Positions 1 to 12,400 of a DNA stretch of 64,000 nucleotides are shown one piece after another (position 1 is the first letter of the stretch; every line of letters begins with the position of its first letter). Both the position numbers and the translations under genes were made by a program. Below the pieces are notes generated by a model that saw only the letters and a list, made by a program, of their open reading frames with translations, ran no database searches and had not been told where the DNA came from. Source of the stretch: Scolanthus callimorphus (Eukaryota > Cnidaria > Anthozoa > Actiniaria > Edwardsiidae); contig JAWWUD010000104.1 of assembly GCA_033964015.1 (NCBI GenBank), positions 310,001 to 374,000 on the forward strand, in the 5' to 3' direction.

Positions 1-1223
1 GCGGCAAGGCAAAACGCGCCGACCAATCAGAATCACTACCCAGATCTGTGCAGTGTCACGCCACCCAGTACGTTACATTTGGCTATATTGCTCAGACGTC
101 TCGCTCAAATCTTTTGATTTTGAGCGGGCGTCTGTTAACTCAGGCTAATAAAAATTAAGCGAATTAATCGTTTTACTTGCAGATACCAAGTCTACGGAAA
201 AATGCTAAAACTGATTCAAAATGCAATGATTAGTAGACATATTACACACTGACTTATTTTGCGGAGAATTATCCCGATAAGTAGCAGAAAAGACTTAAAA
301 GTTCTGCACTTCCGGGCTCCCAGTGGTCACATGATTAAATCATGCAGGGTATCTCGGGAAAATCTCAAGACAGAATCCAGCCTGCTATCACTAGATAGGT
401 ACCGAGGAAATAATAATTCAGTTATTGAGCTTGTGAGACACGGCTCGCGAATCAGAGCTCTCGTGTCCGCCACTCCTCCCAATCTCCATATTTTTTACTA
501 AACCTGTAATTCACGAACAAGAGAAACAAATTGCTTAGGAATATTGTCGTTTGTGGACCCGCAGAAGGCTGACGATCGAGTCCGATCCTAGATTCGCAAA
601 TCATGTGACAGTGTGCACATTCGGTGCTACGTTCACCGTTCTTTCCTTCTCTCATTCTCTTTTTCGTAGCATCTCGCGGTGTAGGTTCTCTTTGTTAAGC
701 TTAGTGTCCTCAGTCACCAAGCGCCTCCAAACAGGCTGTTGGCTAGACCTTCCCAGTTGTCAATGTCTGTGCCACATCTCTTGAGGTCAGACTTTGAAAG
801 ATCCTATGTTATCTAAAGTACTGCGGCGATCGCCAATCACAAGCAAGTAAACCACTATCACATGGTGAGTATGTGGCAGGTAAGTTTGCAAGCATTGCGA
901 TGAGCGTGATACAAATACAAAGCTCTGTGTTTAGATCAATATTTGATTGGTTGACAAAAAAGAGAAACCAATAATGCACGAGAATGCAAAGTAAGCAAAA
1001 TACAAAAACTTTTCAACACTCATCTGAAACCTGTTCTACATGTATACCAGGAAGGGGGGTCCTATGCTGCTTGTGACCCCCTCTTTTAAGAAGAAAAATA
1101 CAGTTAAACATTAACGAAAAAATAGGAATGCTGGAAAGGGCCACCATTTGTACAGATTTGTCCCCCCCCCCCTTCTGAAATCTGAAATCCTGACTACACC
1201 CCTGTTTACATACCCTGATCTAC
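1..1223. other. No exon recognised; probable intron of the left-hand gene
   Basis: No open frame here has both plausible splice borders and recognisable protein. The minus-strand gene at 1224-2310 ends in a phase-1 donor at 1223, so its next exon must lie to the left, either hidden here or outside the window. A short C-run occurs near 1160. Confidence 0.4.
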
Positions 1224-2310
1224 CCTTGAGCTCATCAAGATAGAAGTCTGGATCACACCCAGGTTGGGCATACTTGTCAGCTGTCAGACACTCAGAGTCA
1301 AGGTAGTGAAGGAAGCGAAGGAAAGCCTTCTTGTCACATGCAGGGTGTGGGCCATGAGGTAGGGGTCTGCTTGTGTCAGGAGGGGTACTGGGTATACCTT
1401 CCCATGCACTTTCTTCCTACAAAAAAAAACATCGGAGTTGGGTTACATATTTGCTTGAAATTAATATTACATTACATGTAGCTAACAAGAATTCAGTGTC
1501 GTAGCTAGCAGGGGGCAGTTGCCAAATTCATACCAAATTCATGTGAGCATAAATAAAAACAACAGCAGCTGCTTCTCGTTTTGTCAAGGTTTCTCCCTGG
1601 TGATTTTTTAGACAATTTTGCACTTTGTTTTGTCCAACTAGTTGGGTGATACAAAAGACCTGCAGCCTCGTGGCCTATTAAACAATTAGACCTCAAGCCC
1701 GAAAGGGCTGCAGGCCGAATGGGCTTTTGACCTGTGGCCCTTGAGGACGAGAGGTCTAATTGTTTTAGTATCACCCAACTAGTTGGAAAAAAAGTGAAGA
1801 ATTGTGTTAAAACATCACCAGAAAGCTCTACAAAACGAGAAGCGGTCGCCATTGTTTTTTATGTTCACAATCGGCGCTTTCACTAGGTCTATTGATAATA
1901 GTCCCCTAGTACCGTAGCCAATCAGAATGCAGAATTGACAATAGTCCACTAGTTGGGTGATACTAATGACCCTTAGCCCTTGAAGGCGAGAGGTCTTTAT
2001 TGTTTATTGTTTAATAGTGAGTCAACATTCCTACCTCTTTGCCAAACTCAAGAACCGAGCTTGCAAGTTTGCCAATGGTTCCTAACTTGAGGCCATCCTC
2101 GTACACATTGGGTGGTGCCTTGGGAGCATCATGGACGTCATCAATAATTATCTCATCAGAGGGGGTAAATAAAAGCAAGGCACCCTTGCGAGTTATGAAT
2201 GTCTTGGGTAATACTATCTGTCCATCACTTGTGGTGCCCTCAAATGACTTGGCTGATTTGGAGTGTGGAATTCTCAAAAACAGGTTTGGCAAGATAGGAT
2301 GAAATGGGTT
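1224..2310 (-). CDS. Partial gene, two exons, tentatively KIAA2012-like
   Basis: Two minus-strand exons are visible: 2310-2035 (276 nt, phase 0 to 0, acceptor TTGCAG, donor GTAGGA) and 1416-1224 (193 nt, phase 0 to 1, acceptor TTGTAG). The first encodes a segment with LPKTFITRKGALLLF followed by acidic EIIIDDVHD. The second contains PHGPHPACDKKAFLRFLHYL and ends with DFYLDELKG. From memory, the LPKTF-x-TRKGAL-x-L motif resembles the N-terminal part of vertebrate KIAA2012, a poorly known coiled-coil protein; this is a tentative family call. The start codon and the 3' end are not found, so the gene is incomplete at both ends. It is transcribed in the same direction as the TCP11L1-like gene to its right. 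The open frame on the plus strand at 2039-2302 is its shadow. Confidence 0.6.
1570..1843. mobile_element. Palindromic MITE in intron
   Basis: Long imperfect terminal inverted repeats begin GCTTCTCGTTTTG at 1570 and end CAAAACGAGAAGC at 1843. An inner, better-matched pair CCAACTAGTTGGGTGATAC lies at 1634 and is inverted up to 1786. There is no coding capacity. Related fragments with 'GAGGTCTAATTGTTTTAGT' lie at 1915-2010, 5796-6125 and 60660-60910, so this is a local family. Confidence 0.7.
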
Positions 2311-5244
2311 CTGCAATTATAAGATTACAGGCAAAATGTCTAGTGATGTGATAAGCAAAAAAGGTGCCCCAAAAGAGTTTTTTCCAAATTTTGTCTCTTT
2401 CTGGAAATGTTTTTCCACATTATACAATTATATTTAATTTTTTGCCACCATTTTTGTTCATCTCTATGATCAATTGATACAGCAGATTTCACATGATCGG
2501 GTAATTGCAAACTTGATTGATTTTACTTGTATTTGATTTCTATGGTATAACTGACAGGAACATAAAAGTATGGGTAATAATTGCCTCTGTGTGAAAACAA
2601 AAGAAATACTTTTATAATTTCTGTCCAAAAATGAATAAGGGTCACTCAATGGATTAGGTAATATTTGTTGTACTGATAAACAGTGTAATAGCCCTTAGCA
2701 GACTCCAAACAGTGCAATAGCCCTAGGTAGCAGACTCCAACCTGATTGTTTACGCCTTTCAGTCCAGTAACAGGACATGTTGCTACGATTTTATTAAAAC
2801 CATAGAGAACCTGATATTTGTGAAATAATTGTAAAGTAGGCCCCTAGTAATTATATGGTAGCTTTCCCACATGTGGCATATTATTTGTATGCTATAAAAT
2901 AATCATACAGCAGATAATAATATGGAGCAAGAAGCACCATAATTATATGTGTCCTAATCGCCTGCATCGTCTCATCATTTTAATCTAACCTTTTTTACAT
3001 CAGCATAAAAAAATATGCTCCTATATAAATACAAACAATACTATTTTTTCATATTCTTAAACACTTAGATTTTCTGGGATTGCACCTCCAATCCTGATGC
3101 GAGGTGTAAAATTGCATCCATGTTATATTATCAATTTAGAGCAGTGTCCTTCACTTTAATCCTAATGGTTGCCTTGACTTTTCCAATCTTTCAAAATATT
3201 TTGTCATGCTCTGTAAACATTAGACAAGAATTAATCACCTTTAAAATAAACAAAACCAAATTGCCTACATTTGAATTTAATTTCTTATGTAAAATACATA
3301 TTTCAGCTTGTATAACTAGGGAAATTATATACCACTCAAGTTTGAGGTACCTGCTATAAATAAGGGTTTGTAGGGCATATATCTTGAGTCGAACTAAACT
3401 TGGGACCGTTATTAAGCTTTGGACCGCCTATAGGATTGTCAGTTGAAGTTATTAAGTATATAGGACCGAGCTTCAAGAAACAATATCACGTTTAACACAA
3501 CAGCTTTACAGCTCTGAAGAGAAAATATTTTCAAATTGGGTTTCCATTATAGCTGTTTTGAAGAGTAGAAGGATAGATTTTATTTAGAGTGGCGAATCAA
3601 ACGACTGGTTTTGGAGCAACAGGCAGCCGTTTACTAATTAATGGCTTTTCCATCACGTTCTAAATCATTAAAACGTAAATAATTTGTTCAACAAGTAAAA
3701 GAACAGTGCGAAGTAATTGAACACTGACTACATTTGGCCACGATTTCTAGAAAGCGCCGAACATTGTCAGCACAATGCAAATTCTCTAACATAAACAATG
3801 GAAACAGCAACTCGAATTGTTCTCAAAACTCTCGCTGTACGAGAGTTCTAAAACAGCTATATTTCATCTCACCGTTTGTTCTGCGTCATGATCTAGTTTT
3901 ACTCCTCCATTTGAGTAGGCAGTTCCCCTCGCCAAGGGAGAAAACATCAAGAAAAGGGAGAAGAAAATCGGAGATATTCAGACTTCATGTCACGTTTCTG
4001 TGAAGGTACTGTAGCTTGGATGGCCTCGTTGCCATGCCGATATAGTGGTTATTTTTGGGTGCGTTCCGCTCGGTTGATTTCAGCAGGGTTTCGTGTTTCG
4101 CGCGATTACCCCGGGCAATAGGACAGAAACACGTCCAAAAGGGCAAAAGTCACAAATTTAGCATGTTCCCAAAACCTACACAAAATTCGGAATCGGGGCT
4201 AAAATTATCTTGTCGAAGTACATAATGGCTTCCGTACAGTCCTTTTCAACTTTCTTTTTAGCAATGTTCACTAGGACTCTTCTCTTTTCTAGTAAGTTGA
4301 TAAATCATTTTACACGCCAGAGAGGACGAGAGGACCTGATTCAACACGTGTTCTAAATATGATTCGACATGTTTACCGAGTTGTTTTGGTTCTGAAACGC
4401 GTCAACACAAAATCACGCGGAGTTCAAACAACTCGTGCGATTTGAAGAAAAGAGAGCACAGAAATCGCACCGTGCTTGTATCTCGTTTACACAAGAGTTG
4501 GAATTCATGCAACTCGCGCGAGAAAAATCGCCGCGGCAAATGCAACAAAATCGCAAGTGTAAACAGGTCTTAACGCCTTTACATAAAACTACCCACCCGA
4601 AGTGACTACACCGCACTCTCGTATAACACATTTTATTTATTTATATTCTAAGCCACACCTTATTTAGGAAAGTGATTTTCTCCAGACTCTACTTTGTCTT
4701 ATTTTTCCATTTCCGAAAGATCACCTGATTTTTTTGCATCATTATGCACTCTGAGTGGGGAAAATCACTCCATTTTCATTACCCTGTAGATTGCAAATAA
4801 TTTAACATACTTTGCTACAATAGCTTTAAAAAATTATCATTTACAATATAAAAGAAGTTAGTCGCCTTCATGTACCATTACTATCGCTTATTCATATTTG
4901 TGCAAGCTCTTCACCCCAGGGTGACAATTAATCGTCTTGGCACGATTGACGATGTTCTAAAAACAGGCTTTTACCCCCAACTCTGCGAGTTTATTTTAAG
5001 GTGGAGTTGCAGAATCATGACGGCAGTAATGAATTGGGCGTTAAGACGTTGCCCTTAAATAAAATATACCGTCAGACACACTATGCCTGTTCGCCGACTA
5101 TCCTTGCTGGATTATTGAAAATTGTCTTTGGAAATTTTTAAGATTCCTTTATGGCTAGAAACCTCCCAGAAATGTTAATAATTACTTTTCTCAATAAACA
5201 CATAGGAAGAGCCGGCTAGCAGGATAGAATCCTTCAAAGTCCGT

Positions 5245-5385
5245 AATGGACGATTCCAGCTATAACGCACGCGCGCGCTGCATGTCGGTAGATGTGGGAC
5301 ATTTGTCGAACTGTAAAAAAAAAAAAAGCGCGCGCTGCATTCTGGTAGTTGTGGGACAGCGCCCTTATAACTGGAATCGTCCATT
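5245..5385. mobile_element. Small MITE with terminal inverted repeats
   Basis: AATGGACGATTCCAGCTATAA at the left is mirrored as TTATAACTGGAATCGTCCATT at the right, giving a 141-bp element. Inside are GCGCGCGCTGCAT repeats and an A13 run. It is non-coding. Confidence 0.75.
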
Positions 5386-5795
5386 GACTTATACCTTTTT
5401 ACAAATCAATAAAATTGTAGAGGATCTTAGTTTCTTCTAGACTGCGTTGCACTAAGCGAAACGCATAAAGCCTGATTCACACTAAGGCGCATAACAACAT
5501 AAGCTCGAGTCACGCGAGCAAAATGCTCCCACTCGAAAGCGAAAAAAAAAATACTTAAACAAGGATACAAAAATGTAGACAAAAAAAGCAGTCTTAACAT
5601 GCCGCGTTAACAATCCTTAGCATTTCTGTTTTTTTCACACACTTTTGCCATGTGACATAACGCCGTTAGTGTGAACCAGCCTGAACATAAGAAAGGAACA
5701 TCGCGCGCGCCAGGCTCAGCTCGAATCGCCATGCATTAATTAATTTATGTGAGTTCAACGTTTGCCACCTGAGAACTCTTGTCTGTTATCTATTT

Positions 5796-6216
5796 AACAA
5801 TTATTTCTCGAGCCAGAATGCGGGGATCTGAGTCTTAGTCCGTGAGGCCGAAGGCCGAATGCGCTATTGCCTCAGAGGCCACGAGGTCGAGAGATAATTG
5901 TTTTAGTCAAATCACACTAGTAGTTTAACTTTTACTTCCCAACCTCGTCCCCAGGGTCTTCTCTCGCCATCTTGAACATTACCCAGAAGAACCCGGGGAC
6001 GAGGTTGCGTTTCCTGATTAGTGAGTACGCGCGCGAAGGACCATGCGAATGGGCTATTGACTCAGAGGACATGAGGGCGAGAGGAATAATTGTTTTAGTC
6101 AAATCACACTAGTAGTTTAACTTTTACTGCTTTAACTAGTTTTTCAACTTCGTCCCCAGGGTTTATTCCCGCCATCTTGAAAATTACCCAGAAGACCCTG
6201 GGACGAGGTTGCTAGT
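5796..6216. mobile_element. Duplicated compound MITE
   Basis: Two successive copies of a unit are present. Each carries an AATAATTGTTTTAGTCAAAT stretch followed by a hairpin of the form AACCTCGTCCCCAGGGT...CCCGGGGACGAGGTT (5940-6006 and about 6148-6212). The first half matches the family also seen at 60660-60910. The unit is non-coding. Confidence 0.65.
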
Positions 6217-6377
6217 TTCCGCGCGCGAAGTACCCTGAGCCAGCCCTTACTACCCAGCTCAGCCCTTACTACCCACAATCCTTCGCGCTCACTTCAATCT
6301 TTCTCTAAGCCTGACAATCTAAAATAATCCTCATTGACCCATACCCATGCCACGTCGTTCCTCTCGATATCTACACT

Positions 6378-6383
6378 TTTATT
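6378..6383 (-). terminator. Likely polyadenylation signal of the TCP11L1-like gene
   Basis: AATAAA on the minus strand, 55-60 nt downstream of the TGA at 6438-6440. The spacing suits a short 3' UTR. Confidence 0.5.
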
Positions 6384-6437
6384 GTCCTAGATCATTCAAC
6401 CCATTCACCGCATGCCACTTTCAATCTAGGTTCGTTT

Positions 6438-9400
6438 TCAGCGTTGTAGGCCATCTATAATGTCTTCATAATAAGGTCGGTACACTGACGCATTGTGGGA
6501 TACCAGTCGAGCAAACCGACTTGCAAGCTCTGTGAGCTCTGCGCCGATAGGAGCCAACCCTTGGGGGAGGGGTGGGGGCTGGCTGCTGCTTTGACGAAGT
6601 CGGTTGCTAACAGCTTGATACATGTATTGTCGGATACGCTCCTCTGTAGGGAATGATATATAGGAATAATGAAACTGATAACGCAAAAGAAACGCCTGTT
6701 AGTGAATAAATCAGGGATGCAGAAATTATAAAGACAAACACGAAGCTGGATTCAACATGCTAAAAATGTGTAGTTTCTCTTAAAAAATACGGTGCGTATT
6801 TAATAATAATAATAATAACGTGCTTATATAGCGCTTTATCCTCGCGGCTCAAAGCGCTTTACATTAATGGATACTCATCCTATAAGAACCAGCTTTATAA
6901 ACATGAGTGTGTGTTAGTATTGTGAGTTCTGTGACACTGAGGTTGGGCAACTTCCGACGGTCCTAGTGGTTCTTTAACGTCCCTCTGGTTCCGGTTAGTG
7001 TAGTGTATGTGAGAGACGGGGCCTACGGTTTAACGTCCTTATCCGAGAAGACGCGAAGGTCTAACCATTTGCAGATGTTAGAGCAAAGGCAGCACCTTCT
7101 CCTCAATTATTAGAAAAAGACCCTGAGTGTTTGGCCCGGCAAGACCCTGAGTGTTTGGCCCGGCCAGGGTTTGAACTCCCAACCTCCCGAACATAAGCCC
7201 GGCGCTCTACCACTGCGCTAACCGGTCGTCGGTTTCATTTCATTCAAACATCCGTATTTAATTTTAGCCTGTTCGCAACACGGTGAGCGCGTACATCCTG
7301 TGATTATTATCTTAGTAAAAGGCCGTGCACGGTCGAGCCCGTGCATGGACAAGTACCCCTGGCCCAACAATATGTGAGTACCCCACAGCCAGCATGCATA
7401 CTTACTTAGTAAGATCCTGACTGGCTGTGCTGGGCTGCCAATAGATGATATCTGGGCACGTAGAGCCGACTGCTGTGATTCTGTTAGTTCTGTGAATCCA
7501 CGCTCCACCGATACTTTGTTAGTTTCAATGATAACTTGCTCATAAACACTAGGCATTGAAGGTGTAACATCCCTTTTGAAAAAAAGGGCAAAAATGTAGT
7601 AAAAAAATGTAGTACAATTAAGGCACAATAACTAGCGAATAAAAGTATTCTCTCTAGAGGCTTTGCAAGAGTCCAGACCAAAACATTTTTTTTAAAAATC
7701 ATTATTTCGGTCCAAGCTTGGCATAGCAATGTCGTAAAATGCAATGGGAAACAATAAGTATGACATTGGCAAAGTATCTTCTTTTAGTGAAATGATCAGC
7801 AAATATTTAATGAGCACTATTATACATTGAGCTCCCTATCGCAATTCTGATTGGTCGAGAGCAAACAATCTGTTCTCTATGTAACGTGAGCTATGACATG
7901 CTAAATGAAATGTCTGCAGCAGATATTACATTTAGCATGTCGTCCAGCTCAATGTCGGGTCGTTTCCGAACACCACGTCCGTGTCTCCGTGTCTGCATTT
8001 TGAATCTGAAATTTTGGAATTTTGAATAAAAGTCATTTTGCATCCTAACAATTTGTTTTTCTTTAAAAATAATAATCAACGGTATACTGAATCCCAGCTA
8101 GGATTTCAAGCAAGGAACTAATGTATCAATTGCTATGTTATATTTGATCTCTTGGCATGGGAAATTCAAAGCGATTGTGTCTCGGACTACTCACCCCTCT
8201 CCTAAGCCTTCAAGAAGCACAAACAGGACTTCCTTGAGCCTGACAATATATGCAGCATCCTTATCCAACTGGCGGGCTACTGTTCCCATGGTGACAAGAA
8301 TAACCGAGCTGAGTAACGTGGACCTATTGACAAATGCTCGTATCTCCCCCAGACGGTGCTCATCCATGATGAGTGTCTGAAAACAATGACAGGGATTATC
8401 ATAGATGATTATAATTAGGCTTTTTCATCAACTGACGTCCGCCCAACTCTGATTTCACTGCACCTAGTGAATATGGGGGCACCTAGCCTGTACATGGGGG
8501 ACATTATACAATTAATGACTGCTTCCGAGGGAAACAGCGAGTTTTGTTTTGCCCGAGAATCTCGATTTTCCCAAGTCGAAGTCGTTTTTCTCGGGAAAAC
8601 AAGACTCGCTGTTTCCCGAGGATGCAGTCATTAAGTGTTTTATTATATAGCAAAAAGAAAATTCGGCGTAAAAATAGCCCGCCGAAATTTCTCGCTCTAG
8701 CGACGTCTCCCGCGCGGGCTACATTATACACTTAATGACTGCTTCCGAGGGAAACAGGGAGTTCCCGAGAATCTCGATGTTTCCCTCGACTGTTTCCCGA
8801 GGGTGCAGTCATTAAGTGTTTTATTATATAGCAAAAAGAAAATACGGTAAAAATAGTCCGTGAAATTTCTCGCTCTAGCGATGTCGCCTGCTCGGGCAAC
8901 AATCTTTTAATAGTAGCCCGCGCGGGCTACATTGAATTTGTAGCCCGCCACGTGACCATTATAGAACGAGTCTGCCTAATGGTCGCGGGTCGCGAGTGAA
9001 AGGTGCGGGTGCGGGTAAAAAGTGCGGGTGCGGGTAAAAGGTGCGGGTGCGGGTAAAAAGGTGCGGGTCTTGGAAATTGTCTAAAAATATCAAATCAGGC
9101 ACTGGCTACTACTGGTAAAATGGTGCGGGTCTTGAAAATTGTCTATGAATCACCAGGTGATTGTATTCGTACCAGGAGCTCATAATTCGTAAGCCCCGTG
9201 TTAGCTGCCTAAAAACGTTATCGCTTACCTAGGATACAACTTCCTTTATTGTATATGGTACCAAAGAAAACAACAAAAGTTGACGTGGAAGCCACTGTAG
9301 AAGCGGTCTTGGGGCATTATTTAGAATCATATCGAGCTCCATTACACGACAATCTACACAACGTTATTTTATTTTAAAGTGCATATCACCCCTGAAAAGA

Positions 9401-12400
9401 GCGAAATGGGACAAATAGTATAAGACATTAGAAGTAACTTACCGAAAACTGTTTTCGATTACATTGAAAAATGAATATTTTACAGATTTTTGAACTATTT
9501 CCTTCGACGAAGACAACCGCGCTGAAAAGGGCCTGGTCGAATGACGCGGCGAGAGGTATTGTTCTCTTATAGTGTCGAAAAAACATTTCAAACATTCAAA
9601 ATACGAAATAATTTACATCAAGAGATGTTGACAAGCGTAGCTTGAAACGCGTATAATTCGTCCCATTACGCTCTTTTCAGGGGGCGATATGCACTTAAAT
9701 GTCGTGTAAGAACCAGGGGCGTTGCAGTTGCCAGTTTCTTGTTCCGCTCGATCATGTTTTCACTTCTTAGGAATTAACTACGTAATCAATTGGCGAGGAA
9801 GTACTTTTTCATATCTATGTTTTGAGCAGATCATCCAAGCCCATATCATTCCCCTTTCTGCCTTCCAAGCCAAGCTGAAAAGCCGCTGCGGCGTAAAAGC
9901 AGTCGCCGCTTCCACGGAGAATTATGAATCACCTTTTCCGTATGTTACTTCCGGTGAGAAAAAGCTTGAAGCAAAAAAGATTGTATGAATTTCAAAACTC
10001 GCCGGCCAAAGCAATTACTAACTGGGAACATCCCACTAGATAAGCCTTCAAGTGGAGTAAGGTCGTGTAGAACAGGAGCTTACCAATTACGAGCACCTCA
10101 TCACTGGTACAAAAAATACAGTTTTCTTAAGTGCCCGCAGTAGCCAGTGCCTGATTTGGTATTTGTAGACAATTTCCAAGACCCGCACCTTTTTACCCGC
10201 ACCCGCACTTTTTTACCCGCACCCGCACCTTTTACTCGCGACCCGCGACCGCGACCATTAGGCAGACTCTTATAGAACCAATCAGAGCGCGCGCTTTGAT
10301 CGAATAAATACGAGCTATATAATAATACAACTTATAGACTGCTTGCGGTCCCTTCTTTGGCGAACGTTCCGTAAATCGAGAAAAAGTTCTCCAGTCCTCA
10401 CCATCATCATACAAATTATCATTACCTCAGGATACGGCCAGCTTGGCTCTCCAAATATAACTCCAAGATATGCTTGTGCCATAATATCTATCCTGGTCAC
10501 TTGTCTCAATGCTGGACCAGCATCTACCCTGTCCTCAGCACCTAAAACTGTGCCAGGAGTGTCAGCTGAGGAAGGCTGTGCTGTGGTTTTGTTAGGTGAT
10601 GTTGATGCCACTTCAGCACCCTTTGAGAGCCATGCCTTAGCTGAATTCAAGCCATCTGGTGTAGAAATAACAAATTGTAAGAATGTGCAATAATTGAAGG
10701 GGCATAATTGACACATTGAACCAGGGGAACAGGGAGGGGGTACATGTGTGTCATTAGTTCAGAGTGCCATGCTGCAGATAGGGTGTATAATAGTCGTCTG
10801 TACTGTGTCACTTGCTTTTTGGGGCGGATTGTATTTTTGAGTATGACCCATTTATACACCTATTTCAATTAACGTTGCTCCGTATAACGTAAAACCATGA
10901 ACCATGCAACATAATTAATGAAGACGCTATTTCTCGTATTTTCCTGGAATTTGGCGAAGCAAATAAAACTCAAAAACGGCACTTTGTTTACTACTTTGAG
11001 ACACAATTTGACATGAACTGCTTTGTTTTAGGCAAGAATTGTCATTGTGACTTATGAAGCATGGTTCATTATACATGGTTTTACGAGCAACGTTAATTGA
11101 AACAGGTGTATACTGAGGGAGTTGTGGATACTTGTAATGAAACAAAGCTTGACATTGAAATTTACCATGGTAACCAACAGCGACTAGATTTAATAATAAT
11201 AATAATAATAATAACTGTTTTTAAAATACGCATTTTACTGAACGCCTCAATGCGCTTACATTTCAAGAACTAAAACTACATTTCAAGAACTCTAAAATAA
11301 CCTATTCACCAAATGATGACTTACCATTTAAGCCTGTAGTTTTCTAAAGGGATCATGTGCTTTTCTCAAAATTAGCTGTCAAAGCATTAATTTGGGAGAA
11401 AAAGATTGCAACCATGATTTCTATGGCGACCAAATTAAACTTCACTATTTGGTGAATAGATTTTTTAAATTTAGGTGCCAATTTAAAGTTCATGTTACAC
11501 TCGCTTTCAGTTACACATGCACCCTGCACTTTTGATTTCTGAGACTGGTGTTTGGTAGAGGTCAATCAAGACCTGCGACCTAGCCACAGGCCCATGGGAA
11601 ACTTAATTAAACCTAAAAAGTTTTGTTGGCCATATTTTGCGAGCCTGTGGGCCCATGACTAGATCGAAAGTCTTGATTGACGTCCACCAAACACCAGTCG
11701 TGACTCAGAAATGAAAAGCGAGGGTTGCACATGTGACTGAAACATGTGTAATGTGCCCTACAAATAAAAATTCAGACCACCATACCAGGATTGGTTTCCA
11801 AGTACTGCTTGAATTTTGTCCGTTCATACTCTATGGACTGCTGCAGAAGCTGTGGTTTTATGGACTGAAGATGATAGTTTGCCATATCAAGTTTCATGAC
11901 ATCAATGACACCAAATATCTCCCTGCAAAAGATAAAAACAAGACTCGCAATGGAATTAGGAATTGCAGCCAGGCAAATAAATAACACCAGATCAATGACA
12001 GACACAGAAGACAACCAAACAGAAAGACAGACACACTAGGAAGCACATGTCTAATTGTCTGATGGGTCTTTATATACATCACTACTGGATATTATGTGAA
12101 ATACATGTGAAATGCATGTGAAATGTCCATGTGGACTACCCCATATTTCACATCACATTTCACGTTATAACCATGTGAAATGACCACGTTCAGCAGGCAG
12201 GCAGGCATTGAAATTGAATTTAAAAATACCATTAAACTTGGAGATTAAAAGCACACTGTCATGGCAATTTAGTGCGGAATCTCTCGCATTCCTGTGGCTA
12301 TAACATGTTTGCATAGGATTTGAGTTGTATTGCCAATGTATTGCAGTATGCTGCAAACTATGCAAGAAGCGAGGTACCACACCTCAATGTACACTGTTTT

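Larger units (their letters stand above)
2311..6437. other. Intergenic or intronic sequence without recognised exons
   Basis: This stretch should contain upstream exons of the minus-strand gene at 1224-2310, but I could not identify one with matching phase and recognisable protein. It is AT-rich and contains small MITEs, listed separately. Nothing else is supported. Confidence 0.4.

Noticed and set aside
7130..7228. Apparent tRNA gene on the minus strand
   Set aside because: A and B boxes are present, but the stems do not pair as a tRNA and the sequence continues into a SINE body found in three copies.
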